In this document: piece by piece, positions 1 through 9,910 of the stretch
Layout: every line of letters starts with the position of its first letter
How positions within the stretch are numbered: position 1 is the first letter of the stretch
DNA from: an uncultured Winogradskyella sp.
Lineage (GTDB): Bacteria; Bacteroidota; Bacteroidia; Flavobacteriales; Flavobacteriaceae
Length of the DNA stretch: 64,000 bases
Assembly (NCBI RefSeq): GCF_947501905.1
Contig: NZ_CANMXL010000005.1
Location: forward strand, 1-64,000
Reading direction: 5' to 3'
Notes under the pieces: generated by a model
What the model was told of the DNA's origin: nothing
Databases searched by the model: none
The model's input: the letters and a program-made list of their open reading frames with translations, nothing else
Translations under genes and position numbers: made by a program

Positions 1-66
1 TGCGTCGTTACATCCCATTAGCAATGCTAAGAGACCGACAAAGATTATTTTATTTATTTTTTTCAT
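1..66 (-). CDS. SusD/RagB-type lipoprotein, N-terminus only (cut by window edge)
   Basis: Only the first 22 codons are present, running off the left edge. They start with ATG at 66 and encode a basic N-terminus, a hydrophobic stretch and a lipobox (L-M-G-C at residues 16-19), so the product is an exported lipoprotein. It lies 11 bases downstream of a SusC-type gene on the same strand, where SusD-type surface glycan- or peptide-binding lipoproteins are normally found. The SusD assignment therefore rests on position and lipobox. No SusD fold can be seen. Confidence 0.7.
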   Translation of the reverse strand, partial: MKKINKIIFVGLLALLMGCNDA

Positions 67-77
67 ATTATTTTTTT

Positions 78-3000
78 TTAAAATCCTAATTCTAATCCGA
101 AAGATATTGTTCTTGGTGTTGGATATTGTCTAGAACCATTACTTCTTGTTTCAGGATCAAACCCTCTCCATTCAGTAAATGTTAATAAGTTCTCACCATT
201 TAAGAATACTCTAGCATTTGTGAGGCCTGTATTCTCAAGTGCATCTTGAGAGAATGAATACCCAAAACTAGCAAAACGTAATCTTAAGTAATCTGCACTT
301 CTCAAGAATCTATCTGAATTAGGAAATGAATTCAAGTTAGAAGCATTAAATCTTGGTTGATCCGTGATGTCACCTGGTTGTTGCCAAGCTCTTAATATAT
401 CAGAAGATAAATTAAACTGTCCTACTGCAGTAGGGTCAACTAAATCTGCATAGTCATTATCAAATCTGTCAACACCAATTACATAGTTCCATTGAGTAGT
501 TAAGAAAAACCCTTTATAGTCTAAATCTAAGTTAAAACTACCATTCCAATCTGGAACAATGTTTTTACCTAACCAAACTCTATCGTTATCTGCATCCGGA
601 TTCTCAGTAGTATTACCATTAGCATCTAAGTAAAGTAAGTTACCAGTAGCTGGATTAATACCTACATAACGTAGTGTGAAATACTCTCTAAGGATACCTC
701 CATTACGTCCTAATCCAATGATTTCACCCTGTGGATTTGGAATTTCTTCTAATTCAGTCTCATTATAGTTACCTACAACTCCAACTGTCATACCAAATCC
801 TCCTTCAGACTTAGGTCTAAACACATCATAATTAATTTGAAAATCAAAACCTCTATTATATAATAATCCGGTATTTGCTGCCAAATTTGTAAAACCAGTA
901 ACAGCAGAAAGAGGAGTGTTTTGGAATAAATCACTTGTTTCTCTTTCATACCAATCAATACTACCTCTTAACTTGTTATCCCAAACTCCAAAATCTACAC
1001 CAACATTAAGTTGAGTTACAGTTTCCCAAGATAAATCTCTGTTACCAACCTGAGCTAATGCAATAGCTGGTAAGTTACCATAACCTGATGGTGTATTAAA
1101 AAGGTCTAATGTTAAATCTGGAGAACCAAAAACACCTGTTCCTTGGATATCTTGATTACCTGCTGTACCATATGAAGCTCTTAATTTTAAATTATTAAAT
1201 GCAGAACCATCCATGAAACTTTCGTTTGAAATATTCCAACGACCAGAAACAGAATAAAAAGTTGCCCATCTGTTAGAGCCTGCGAAACGGAAAGATGCAT
1301 CACGTCTAAGTGTAGCACTAACACCATACTTAGTATCATAATCCCAATCAGCAGAACCAAAATAAGAGAATAAACCAGAGTTTAAGATATTAGCAGTAGC
1401 TTCATCATTAAATAATCCGTTTGCTTGTGGTACTAATCCACTACCATCTCCTGGAGAGAAAGTTGCAGGGTTTAAACCGTTAGCAAAATATCCAAAAGTT
1501 CTAAAGTGACCTTTAAAATACTCTGTATATAAACCTAAATCTACTGTATGCTTTCCAAATGACTTATTAGCATTCAAAGATGTAACTTGGTTGTATGTAA
1601 ACGCTCTATTTGATGCTTGCTGTTGGAATCCTGATGTTGGATTCTCTGCTCCACCAAATAACAAAGCATTAAAAGAAGTTGGCCCTTCAGCTCTAGTAAA
1701 AGATTCTGCTTGGTAATCACCTGCCATTACTACATTTGCACTTAACCAATCCGTTAACTTGTAGTTAAAGTTTGCACTTGCAACAATCTTAACTTCTTCA
1801 TCAAATCTTGTATAAGTATTCAAACGATCTAATAAGAAAAGTGGAGTGTTAGTAAATGATAACGGAGACAATAAAGCTGCTCCAGTTGTATAATCATCTG
1901 CAGTAACATAAGGAACAGATGTAAATGCCCCTAAGACATAGTTACGGTTAATTGCTCCAGAACCAATACTGTTAGGCTCATTTGACTTAGAATAGTTAAT
2001 AGTTAAGTTAGTCCCATAAGTAAATTTCTCGTTACTTGACTTACCACTAACATTAGAACGAATATTGAAACGTTTCAAATCACTCTGCTGTAAGATACCT
2101 TCAGTATCTTGAAAACCAAATGATGTAAACTGAGTTGCGTTTTCACTACCACTAGATAATGAAACTGTATGACTTTGTGTTACACCTGTACGGAAAAAGA
2201 AGTCTCTCCAACTAAAGTTAGGAGCAGCTGCAATTTGAGCATCAGTTAATGGCGTACCATTACCTGGGTTAAACACACTAGAACTGTTACCAGCACCAGC
2301 ACCGTTACCTCTATCTCTTTCATAAGCTAATAACTGTTGAGATGTCATTGCATTATAATCGTTGTCCTGTAATGTACTGTACGAAACAAAACCATTGTAG
2401 TTAATCTTTAGTCCTTGACCAAAATTACCTTGTCTGGTTTTAATAACGATTACACCATTTGCACCTCTGTTACCATATATAGCAGTTGCACCAGCATCTT
2501 TAAGTACATCAATAGTTTGGATATCCTGAGGGTTTAAAGAACGAAAGTTGTCTTCATCTACTGGAGCACCATCTATAATGAATAAAGGTTCAGTATTACC
2601 ATTAATAGAAGATACACCACGTAACTGCACTAATGAGTTACCACCTGGCTGACCACTACTAGTTGTAATATTCAGACCTGGAACCTGTCCTGATAGTGTC
2701 TGAACAAAACTTGCATTTGGTCTATTCTCAATTGTTTCACTTGATACTCTAACAGTAGCAACACTTGATTTTGCTTTTGTTGTTGTTGAATATCCAGTAA
2801 TAACAACCTCGTCTAAAGAAGCAACATCATCAGCCATAGCCAAGTCAATCACATTTCCAGCACCAACTGTTCTTTCGGTAGTCTTCATACTAACGAATGA
2901 GAAGACAATAACTTCTCCTGATTTTGCTTTGATAGAATATTTTCCATCGAAGTCTGTTTGTGTACCTCTTGCAGTACCTTTAACAATTACATTTACTCCT

Positions 3001-3122
3001 GGCAATGGTAAACCATCCGAAGCTGCAGTAACTGTACCCGTAATGTCTTTCTCTTGTCCAAAAGAAAGCTGCATTACAAACGCCATAAACAGCGTTAATA
3101 ACCATGTTAACTTTAATTTCAT
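78..3122 (-). CDS. SusC/RagA-family TonB-linked outer-membrane protein
   Basis: A TonB-dependent outer-membrane transporter that imports oligomers with its SusD partner. From the ATG at 3122 the protein has 1014 residues: a signal peptide ending near LSFGQ, a carboxypeptidase-like regulatory domain (residues about 25-105, with PLPGVNVIVKGT and TDFDGKYSI), a plug domain beginning near LDEVVITGY (LFIIDG and GNRGANGVIVIKT follow), and a long beta-barrel ending in aromatic Phe. The in-frame TTG at 3152 is less likely because it would put a polar extension before the signal peptide. A SusD-like lipoprotein follows. No glycosidase or protease lies within the visible part, so the substrate cannot be inferred. 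Confidence 0.95.
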   Translation of the reverse strand: MKLKLTWLLTLFMAFVMQLSFGQEKDITGTVTAASDGLPLPGVNVIVKGTARGTQTDFDGKYSIKAKSGEVIVFSFVSMKTTERTVGAGNVIDLAMADDVASLDEVVITGYSTTTKAKSSVATVRVSSETIENRPNASFVQTLSGQVPGLNITTSSGQPGGNSLVQLRGVSSINGNTEPLFIIDGAPVDEDNFRSLNPQDIQTIDVLKDAGATAIYGNRGANGVIVIKTRQGNFGQGLKINYNGFVSYSTLQDNDYNAMTSQQLLAYERDRGNGAGAGNSSSVFNPGNGTPLTDAQIAAAPNFSWRDFFFRTGVTQSHTVSLSSGSENATQFTSFGFQDTEGILQQSDLKRFNIRSNVSGKSSNEKFTYGTNLTINYSKSNEPNSIGSGAINRNYVLGAFTSVPYVTADDYTTGAALLSPLSFTNTPLFLLDRLNTYTRFDEEVKIVASANFNYKLTDWLSANVVMAGDYQAESFTRAEGPTSFNALLFGGAENPTSGFQQQASNRAFTYNQVTSLNANKSFGKHTVDLGLYTEYFKGHFRTFGYFANGLNPATFSPGDGSGLVPQANGLFNDEATANILNSGLFSYFGSADWDYDTKYGVSATLRRDASFRFAGSNRWATFYSVSGRWNISNESFMDGSAFNNLKLRASYGTAGNQDIQGTGVFGSPDLTLDLFNTPSGYGNLPAIALAQVGNRDLSWETVTQLNVGVDFGVWDNKLRGSIDWYERETSDLFQNTPLSAVTGFTNLAANTGLLYNRGFDFQINYDVFRPKSEGGFGMTVGVVGNYNETELEEIPNPQGEIIGLGRNGGILREYFTLRYVGINPATGNLLYLDANGNTTENPDADNDRVWLGKNIVPDWNGSFNLDLDYKGFFLTTQWNYVIGVDRFDNDYADLVDPTAVGQFNLSSDILRAWQQPGDITDQPRFNASNLNSFPNSDRFLRSADYLRLRFASFGYSFSQDALENTGLTNARVFLNGENLLTFTEWRGFDPETRSNGSRQYPTPRTISFGLELGF

Positions 3123-3326
3123 AAAACAATTATTTGAGTTAGTCTTCCGCAAACATCATAATAAAATATTAAAAATCCAAGGGAATAGCATAAAAAAATG
3201 TTAAAGGAAGGTGCATAAAACTTAATAATACGGCAATATTCAATTTATTCTATTAAAGAATAAAAAAATACTTACAGTATATATTGATTTTTTAATAATT
3301 GAATGTATTTTTCAAATCCGATAATT

Positions 3327-3929
3327 ATGAATTTAATAATTCAATATTCAAAAGAGAAATTAGAGTGCGGAACAGACGAGGCTGGTCGAGGTTGTCTTGC
3401 AGGTCCAGTAACTGCTGCTGCGATTATATTGAAGCCTAGTTTTCAAAATAACATACTTAATGATTCTAAACAATTATCAGAGAAAAAACGCTTTCTACTA
3501 AAACCAATTATTGAATCTGAAGCATTATCTTTTGGTATTACTCATATATTCCAAGAAGAGATTGATACTATTAATATATTGAACGCCTCAATTAAAGCTA
3601 TGCAAAAATCCATAGCTAAATTAAAACCACAACCAGACTTTATAATTGTTGATGGAAATCGATTCAAACCATATAAACGTATTCCTCACCAAACTATAAT
3701 TAAAGGTGACAGCAAATATCTTAGTATTGCTGCTGCATCCGTTTTAGCAAAAACACATAGAGATTTGTATATGGATACTATACATGAAGAGTTTCCAATG
3801 TATAATTGGAAAAAAAATAAAGGTTACCCGACTAAAGAACATAGAGAAGCCATAAAAAAATACGGCATCACAAAATACCATCGTAAATCTTTTCGTTTAC
3901 TTCCCGAACAATACCAATTAGATTTATGA
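3327..3929 (+). CDS. rnhB: Ribonuclease HII
   Basis: RNase HII cleaves the RNA strand of RNA-DNA hybrids and removes misincorporated ribonucleotides. The 200-residue protein carries the signature GTDEAGRG near residues 15-22 (catalytic Asp-Glu), a second acidic site in IIVDGN, and the KGD...[14 protein letters not shown] block with the remaining catalytic Asp. Length fits the family. I use the ATG at 3327 rather than 3303, because the shorter form places the DEAGRG motif at the usual distance from the N-terminus. It stands alone on the plus strand and diverges from susC. Confidence 0.96.
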   Translation: MNLIIQYSKEKLECGTDEAGRGCLAGPVTAAAIILKPSFQNNILNDSKQLSEKKRFLLKPIIESEALSFGITHIFQEEIDTINILNASIKAMQKSIAKLKPQPDFIIVDGNRFKPYKRIPHQTIIKGDSKYLSIAAASVLAKTHRDLYMDTIHEEFPMYNWKKNKGYPTKEHREAIKKYGITKYHRKSFRLLPEQYQLDL

Positions 3930-3935
3930 GTCTTA

Positions 3936-3943
3936 TATATTTG
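3936..3943 (+). promoter_or_regulatory. Bacteroidota-type -7 box (TATATTTG)
   Basis: TATATTTG matches the TAnnTTTG consensus and lies 18 bases before the ATG of the following lipoprotein gene. No clear TTG -33 element is visible at the usual spacing. Confidence 0.5.
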
Positions 3944-3961
3944 TAGAAAATTAATCCTTGA

Positions 3962-6298
3962 ATGAAAAAGCCCTTCCTTTATATTATTCTTGTTTCTGTT
4001 TTCTTTTCATGTTCCGGTCGCTATAAAACCGAAACGACTATTCCTGATATTATTCCTGAATCAAGTCATACTATTATAAAGGTAAATGCACTTAACGATT
4101 TTAAAACACTTTCAAGTAGTAATTCTCCTTTTGCTGAAATACAAATAGATTCACTACTAAACAAAACTAGTGCTTTAAATATTTCTACTCCTTTATATAT
4201 ATGTATATCCGATAGCAGTTCTACTTATATCACAAAATATTCTGAATCACTTATAACAAAAGATTCTACATTAAATAGTATTACTCAAAAGAATCTCAAA
4301 AAAGAGATTTATAATACCATATATAATAAGGACACACTTTATTATAGAATAATAGACAACCTATTCTTTGGATCTTATAATATAAAATCTGTTAAAAAAG
4401 CTAAAAGAGATGATAATCTTGAATTGAAAAACTTACTCCTAACTACTGATGATGAAAATCTAGGATCTATAGTTTTTAAAAACAAACAGAAAAACACATT
4501 TCTATTAAAGCATGGTCTTTTGTCTACATATGACATCATTGATATTAATGCAGAACCAAATACAATTACATATAATGGTATTACCAAAAGTAGCGATAGT
4601 CTTTTTCATATAAACGCTTTCAAAAACACTACTCCACAAGAGTTTAAACTTTCTGAGATAATTCCTGCAAACACAAAAACTCTAACCAGAATTGCTTTTG
4701 ATGATTTTACAATCTTCTCAGAAAATCTCTCAAATATAAATGGCTCTCCTAAAGATTCAGTCCCTAATTTTTTAAGTTCATCAAACGAAATTGCATTACT
4801 CAATTCTAAAACCGGTAACGCAATTGTTATAAATGCTCTTGACGGAAGCTTGATTAAAGAATCGCTAAACACTAACTCAATCAAAGAAACCTATAAAGGT
4901 GTTGCAATTTTTAATTTTGACTCACCAAATATTTTTAATAATTGTCTATCTCCTTTTATAAGTTTAAAAAACACTTCTTTTGGATTTATTTACGAAAGCT
5001 TTGTAGTCTTCGCAGATAATATTGAAACTCTTCAACATATCATTTCAAATAAATTGAACAACCAAACTTTATCTAGCTCTGAAAAGTACAAAAGCATAAG
5101 TAATAGTTTAGCAAATGAATCTTCTTACTTAATTTATAAAGATGGAGAAGGCTTATATGAATTTTTAGACCGAGGTGCAAAAGGCTATAATGCAAATGTT
5201 GTACAGTATGTATACGATACAGATTTTGCACATATTAACGGTATACTATCAAAATATAAAAAACGTGCTGCAAGCAATTCTGTAACAGAAGACTTTACCA
5301 CCAAATTACCATTAGAAATACTAACTAAACCACAAACAGTAAAAAATCACAGAAATAATACTCACGAAATTGTTGCACAAGACGTATCTAATAACCTATA
5401 CCTTATTTCGAGTGGTGGACGTATTCTTTGGAAAAAACAACTCGATGCTCCTATTCTTGGAAGAGTAGAACAAATTGACATTTATAAAAACGGAAGACTA
5501 CAATTAGTATTTGCAACCGAAAATCGAGTTTATGTCATAGACAGAAATGGCAAAGATGTTGGACCTTTTCCTATGAAGTTCAATGACGTCATAACCCAAC
5601 CATTATCAATATTTGATTATGATAATCGTAAAAATTATCGGCTATTAGTCACACAAGATAAATCATTGCTAATGTATGATGTTAATGCAAAACGCGTCAA
5701 TGGATTTAAGTACAAAAAAGCATCAAACTCTATAAGCACACAACCAAAACATTTTAGGATTGGCAGTAAGGATTATATTGTTTTTTCTCAAGGTCAAAAA
5801 CTAGAAATATTAAATCGTCAAGGTCAAGAACGTGTAAAGGTTAATGGTAAAATAGATTTTTCAGAAAATTCTATTTTTCTCTATCAAAACAAATTTACAT
5901 CACTTAATAAAAAAGGGCAGTTGGTACAAGTTGACCCCAAAGGACGTATTAATATAAAATCTCTTGGTTTGGGCTCAAATACAAAATTTGAAACTACAAG
6001 TAAAACTCTAGTAGCTTTAAAAGAAAATAAACTAAAAATCAAAAGCCAAGTCGTAGATTTAGACTTTGGTGATTATACAGCTCCAAAAATCTTTTATTTA
6101 CAAGATAAAATTTATATTATAACTACAGATTTACAATCCAAAAAGGTATATGTTTTTGATAGCCAAGCAAAGCTTTTACCTAACTTTCCAATATTTGGAA
6201 CAACATCTGCAGAATTACAAAATTTAGACAATAAACGTGGCTTGGAACTCATTACACAAAGTGATGAAAAAACGATTACAGTTTATAAAATGAATTGA
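3962..6298 (+). CDS. Large lipoprotein with C-terminal propeller-like repeats, function unknown
   Basis: A 778-residue exported lipoprotein: 16 hydrophobic residues end in a lipobox with Cys17 (FFSCSG). The N-terminal part (about 20-440) is Ser/Asn-rich and resembles no family I can name with confidence; the stretch around ETLQHIISNKLNN is loosely like DUF3352 proteins. From about residue 460 the chain turns into short beta-repeats such as 'LYLISSGGRILWKKQL' and 'RVYVIDRNGKDVGPFP', typical of PQQ/FG-GAP-type beta-propellers. It follows rnhB by 32 bases but has its own -7 box. It is probably a surface or periplasmic binding or assembly protein, and no catalytic motif is seen. Confidence 0.75.
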   Translation: MKKPFLYIILVSVFFSCSGRYKTETTIPDIIPESSHTIIKVNALNDFKTLSSSNSPFAEIQIDSLLNKTSALNISTPLYICISDSSSTYITKYSESLITKDSTLNSITQKNLKKEIYNTIYNKDTLYYRIIDNLFFGSYNIKSVKKAKRDDNLELKNLLLTTDDENLGSIVFKNKQKNTFLLKHGLLSTYDIIDINAEPNTITYNGITKSSDSLFHINAFKNTTPQEFKLSEIIPANTKTLTRIAFDDFTIFSENLSNINGSPKDSVPNFLSSSNEIALLNSKTGNAIVINALDGSLIKESLNTNSIKETYKGVAIFNFDSPNIFNNCLSPFISLKNTSFGFIYESFVVFADNIETLQHIISNKLNNQTLSSSEKYKSISNSLANESSYLIYKDGEGLYEFLDRGAKGYNANVVQYVYDTDFAHINGILSKYKKRAASNSVTEDFTTKLPLEILTKPQTVKNHRNNTHEIVAQDVSNNLYLISSGGRILWKKQLDAPILGRVEQIDIYKNGRLQLVFATENRVYVIDRNGKDVGPFPMKFNDVITQPLSIFDYDNRKNYRLLVTQDKSLLMYDVNAKRVNGFKYKKASNSISTQPKHFRIGSKDYIVFSQGQKLEILNRQGQERVKVNGKIDFSENSIFLYQNKFTSLNKKGQLVQVDPKGRINIKSLGLGSNTKFETTSKTLVALKENKLKIKSQVVDLDFGDYTAPKIFYLQDKIYIITTDLQSKKVYVFDSQAKLLPNFPIFGTTSAELQNLDNKRGLELITQSDEKTITVYKMN

Positions 6299-6321
6299 TT
6301 TTTTATCAATAATTTGACGTC

Positions 6322-6329
6322 TAATTTTG
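6322..6329 (+). promoter_or_regulatory. Bacteroidota-type -7 box (TAATTTTG)
   Basis: TAATTTTG matches TAnnTTTG and lies 39 bases before the ATG of the nucleoid-associated protein gene, a normal leader length. The -33 element is not clear. Confidence 0.45.
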
Positions 6330-6368
6330 TACTATTGTAATCCGTAAATTTTTAGACGAATTACGCTC

Positions 6369-7418
6369 ATGATTAAACGCCAAAAAGCTTCAATAAAAAG
6401 CTTAATTATCCATAAGGTTGGAAACAAATTTAATGACACAAAAAATGCATTTTCTGATGCTGCTGTTCATTTTGATGAAGCCACATATCAGCTAATTTTA
6501 CCCTATCTATTAAAGCCTTTTGTTAGTGTAGCTGAGACTTATCGTTTTAATCATCATTCAGACGTTAACCTCAATGAAATTAACACTTACAGTGAGCAAT
6601 TATTTTCTGAAGAAGGTGATTTTATTGACCTATCAAAGCATATAGTAACTCATTTGTTTGAGCAAAGTAATTCTGCGCAAATAAAAACTGGTGATGTTAT
6701 CGTTTGCCACTTTGAAAACATACAATATCAAGACTACTTTACTGATGCAATTGGTGTCTTTAAAATTGAAAATAAAACGGAGTTTTTTCAGACTTATTTA
6801 GAGCAAAATAGTTATGATATTTTGGTGCAAAAAGGCATACAAGCAAAAAAGGTAGATAAGGGTTGTTTAATTTTAAATACTTCCGACATGGAAGGCAAAA
6901 TTGTGCTTAGTGTAGACAACAATAATTACGATGCACAATACTGGATTAATAGTTTTCTAAATATTAAATATCCTGATGATAGCAACCAGCACACCAAAAA
7001 CTATATTGAACTCTGCAGGGAGTTTTCTAAAGAAGTTTTACACCCCAATTTTGGCGGCCAAGAACAGAGTAATTTTTTAGCAAAAACTGTAGACTTTTTT
7101 AAAGAAAATGAAATCGTAAATATTGAAACTTTTAAAGAAGAAGTTTTTGAATCTGAAGACCAAATCAGACAGTTCGAAGATTATAAAAAAACCTACGAAA
7201 CTGATAAACATGTTTTAATCAGAAATCAATTTGATGTTTCTGAAATTGCCTTAAAAAAACAAAAGCAGAAAATAAAAACTGAGATTAAACTCGACACTAA
7301 TATTCAAATAAAACTAGACGTTGATGCCCCAGATGCCTCAGCAGAATATCTAGAACGCGGTTATGACGACGAGAAAAAAATGCACTTCTACAAAGTGTTT
7401 TTTAATGCCGAAAATTAG
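6369..7418 (+). CDS. Nucleoid-associated protein, NdpA/YejK family
   Basis: The 349-residue protein matches the 37-kDa nucleoid-associated protein family (PF04245) along its length. It opens with a typical 'IIHKVGNKF' strand. The middle holds the conserved dimer core (SAQIKTGDVIVCHF, and later YWINSFLNI followed by a Lys/Glu-rich region). The family binds DNA, and E. coli YejK is an abundant nucleoid protein whose exact role is unclear. There is no signal peptide or membrane segment, so it acts in the cytoplasm. It is followed 39 bases later by the Kir-type channel gene in the same direction, with no obvious functional link. Confidence 0.88.
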   Translation: MIKRQKASIKSLIIHKVGNKFNDTKNAFSDAAVHFDEATYQLILPYLLKPFVSVAETYRFNHHSDVNLNEINTYSEQLFSEEGDFIDLSKHIVTHLFEQSNSAQIKTGDVIVCHFENIQYQDYFTDAIGVFKIENKTEFFQTYLEQNSYDILVQKGIQAKKVDKGCLILNTSDMEGKIVLSVDNNNYDAQYWINSFLNIKYPDDSNQHTKNYIELCREFSKEVLHPNFGGQEQSNFLAKTVDFFKENEIVNIETFKEEVFESEDQIRQFEDYKKTYETDKHVLIRNQFDVSEIALKKQKQKIKTEIKLDTNIQIKLDVDAPDASAEYLERGYDDEKKMHFYKVFFNAEN

Positions 7419-7457
7419 AGGCCAAATGTCATTCTTTTTCTGTATTTTCGGGAAACA

Positions 7458-8390
7458 ATGGCAAAAAAGGAAAAAGAGAAATTTAATGATTTTGGTTTAG
7501 GTGAGAAATCCTCTTCTGACGGATATCGAGCTCTAAATAAGGACGGTACTTTTAATATCACAAAGACCAATATCCCATTTTTTGAACGTCTAAATTTTTT
7601 CCACACTTTAGTAACCATGAAGTGGTCACGCTTCTTTGGACTTATAATAATTGGTTATTTTATTGTTAATCTTTTTTTTGCCACTATTTATAGTATGATT
7701 GGTGTAGAACACCTTACAGGCACAAAAGGCATGACTCCTTTTGAGCAATACATGGAAGCTTTCTTTTTTAGTGCACAAACCATAACCACTCTAGGTTACG
7801 GTCGTGTAGCTCCATTGGGCTTGGCCGCTAATATTGTTGCTGCTATAGAATCTATGCTGGGATTATTGTCATTTGCCTTAGCAACAGGTTTACTTTACGG
7901 CCGTTTCTCAAAACCGAATACAAAAATTAGGTATAGCGATAAAGCAGTGATTGCACCTTATCAAAACATCAACGGTTTTATGTTTAGGGTTGTAAATCCG
8001 CAAAAAAATCAACTACTAGAAGTCGAAATTAATGTAAGCTTATCTGTAAAGCGAAATGATTCAGACTTACGAAACTTTTACAATCTTGAATTAGAGCGAA
8101 AAAAAGTCATGTTTTTCCCCTCAATGTGGACAATAGTTCACCCTATTGATAAAGAAAGTCCAATGCATAATTTATCTAAAGAAGATTTACTAATTAAAGA
8201 CGCAGAATTTATTGTCATGCTAAAGGCATTTGATGAATCCTCTTCTTTACCTGTATATTCGAGGACATCTTATAAAGCAGATGAGTTATTTTGGGGTGAA
8301 AAATTTATTTATGCTGCAAATCGAGATAACGGAAAACTTAATATCGACGTAGGCCTTATAAACCATACAGAAAAAGTAGGTTTAAACTAG
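7458..8390 (+). CDS. Inward-rectifier (Kir-type) potassium channel
   Basis: A 310-residue two-helix K+ channel. TM1 spans about residues 58-80, the pore helix about 96-109, the selectivity filter is TTLGYG (110-115), and TM2 spans about 122-148. The filter is followed by Arg. The C-terminal 160 residues form a beta-rich cytoplasmic domain of the KirBac kind (for example KVMFFPSMWTIVHPID). No RCK or cyclic-nucleotide domain is present, so gating by lipid, pH or membrane potential is more likely than by nucleotides. This is family knowledge, not visible in the sequence. It may be cotranscribed with the nucleoid-protein gene. Confidence 0.93.
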   Translation: MAKKEKEKFNDFGLGEKSSSDGYRALNKDGTFNITKTNIPFFERLNFFHTLVTMKWSRFFGLIIIGYFIVNLFFATIYSMIGVEHLTGTKGMTPFEQYMEAFFFSAQTITTLGYGRVAPLGLAANIVAAIESMLGLLSFALATGLLYGRFSKPNTKIRYSDKAVIAPYQNINGFMFRVVNPQKNQLLEVEINVSLSVKRNDSDLRNFYNLELERKKVMFFPSMWTIVHPIDKESPMHNLSKEDLLIKDAEFIVMLKAFDESSSLPVYSRTSYKADELFWGEKFIYAANRDNGKLNIDVGLINHTEKVGLN

Positions 8391-8510
8391 TTTATTGCTG
8401 TAAATTAAGTTATTCAAACTAGAAAATTTGTCACTCATCTAATTTGTAATTAATAATTTGAATTAATTATTACATTACTCTCTAATTAGTTAACCTGTTA
8501 CTTAAAACCA

Positions 8511-9203
8511 ATGAAAACATTAGCAAAGTGTTTGATTCTTACATTTATTTTGAGTTCATCTTTTGTGGTTGATGCCCAAATGAGTAATGATTTTCTGAAT
8601 GACATTGAATCAGAAAAAATTCCAATGCTTGTACATCTTAAAAATGGCTCAATCTTTAGAGGTAATGGCTATATAAAAGACAATGATGTGTATTTTACAA
8701 GAGATGGCGATAAACATACCAAAACCTATAACGACCTATCAATTACTGCTGTAGACATTAAAGAAAATGGAAGTATTGTTCATTTTGATTATAAACTTCT
8801 TAATAAAGAAGATAAACGTGCAAGACTATTAAGGTTAGTAAGTACCGGAAAAATTAATCTTTACCTAGTATCAAATTCTACAAAAAGAAAAAGCTTAAAT
8901 ACTAACCCCATTACTACAGAAAGAAGTACAAATTTTCCAAAAAGGAAAGCGCAGATATATAAAAAAAAAGCTTTTAATCCGTATCTTTTTCATGATTTAA
9001 AGCTCTATTACTTTAGCGACAAAGAAAGTGATGTTGTTAGAAAACTAAGACCATCAAAATATCTGTTCAAAAAAAATCATCAAGAATTAAAACTAAAACA
9101 CTTTAGTAAATGTCCTGCTTTGCTAAAAGACATAGAGAGTAACGCATATAAATTAGAAGACATTACAAGAACCATTGACACATATAATAATGCTTGTAAA
9201 TAA
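8511..9203 (+). CDS. Exported protein of unknown function
   Basis: A 230-residue protein with a clear signal peptide (cleavage likely near VDAQ, residue 22). The mature part starts with a beta-rich region containing 'VHLKNGSIFRGNGYI' and a possible small barrel. It ends in a basic helical region with two cysteines (KCPALLKD and a C-terminal NACK). I do not recognise a family. It is monocistronic: 120 bases separate it from the channel gene, and it converges with lipB, its stop lying 2 bases from the lipB stop. Confidence 0.7.
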   Translation: MKTLAKCLILTFILSSSFVVDAQMSNDFLNDIESEKIPMLVHLKNGSIFRGNGYIKDNDVYFTRDGDKHTKTYNDLSITAVDIKENGSIVHFDYKLLNKEDKRARLLRLVSTGKINLYLVSNSTKRKSLNTNPITTERSTNFPKRKAQIYKKKAFNPYLFHDLKLYYFSDKESDVVRKLRPSKYLFKKNHQELKLKHFSKCPALLKDIESNAYKLEDITRTIDTYNNACK

Positions 9204-9205
9204 CA

Positions 9206-9910
9206 TTAATCACTTGTAAATTCTGCTTCAAAAAGCACCTTAAAGTGTTTAAGAATCTTCTGCTTAACTTCTGCTTCATCAACTTTATCTATACCTAATT
9301 CAACGTTTAGAGATGTCACAGCTTTACCTCTAATTCCGCATGGTATAATATTGTCAAAATAACCCAAATCTGCATTGACATTTAGTGCAAAACCATGCAT
9401 GGTTACCCATCGACTAGCACGAACACCTAAAGCACAAATCTTACGAGCAAATGGTGTACCTACATCTAGCCAAACACCTGTTTCTCCGGGGCTTCGTCCT
9501 GTTTTTAAACCATATTCTGCGAGTGTAAGAATCATACATTCTTCCAGAAAACGGAGATATTTATGAATGTCCGTAAAAAAATTATCCAAATCTAAAATAG
9601 GATAACCGACTATCTGACCAGGCCCATGATACGTAATATCACCACCACGATTTATCTTATAAAAAGTCGCTCCTTTTTCAGTGAGTTGAGCTTCAGAAAG
9701 TAATAAGTTAGACAAATCTCCACTTTTGCCTAAAGTATAAACGTGAGGATGCTCTACAAACAAAAAATGATTATCTGTTTGCAATCCTGCATCTTCACGC
9801 CTATTTTTAATCTTGGTATCTAAAATTGCTTTAAAAAGCTGCTCTTGATAGTCCCAAGTAGCTTTAAAATCTTTAGAACCTAAATCTTCAAGTTTTATGG
9901 TTTTATTCAT
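9206..9910 (-). CDS. lipB: Octanoyltransferase (lipoate biosynthesis)
   Basis: LipB moves octanoyl from acyl-carrier protein to lipoyl domains, the first step of lipoate synthesis. The 234-residue protein has GGDITYHGPGQ, the Lys-containing block ARKICALGVR followed by WVTMHGFALNV, and the catalytic Cys in IIPCGIRG. All hallmark residues are present. Its start overlaps the end of the upstream lipoprotein gene by 8 bases, suggesting translational coupling. lipA is not in the window. The branched-chain dehydrogenase E2 at 36.8 kb carries a lipoyl domain that could be a substrate. Confidence 0.97.
   Translation of the reverse strand: MNKTIKLEDLGSKDFKATWDYQEQLFKAILDTKIKNRREDAGLQTDNHFLFVEHPHVYTLGKSGDLSNLLLSEAQLTEKGATFYKINRGGDITYHGPGQIVGYPILDLDNFFTDIHKYLRFLEECMILTLAEYGLKTGRSPGETGVWLDVGTPFARKICALGVRASRWVTMHGFALNVNADLGYFDNIIPCGIRGKAVTSLNVELGIDKVDEAEVKQKILKHFKVLFEAEFTSD

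Noticed and set aside
2929..3204. Plus-strand 91-residue frame opposite the susC start
   Set aside because: Antisense shadow of the carboxypeptidase-like domain of SusC; no signal, no family, composition mirrors the opposite gene.
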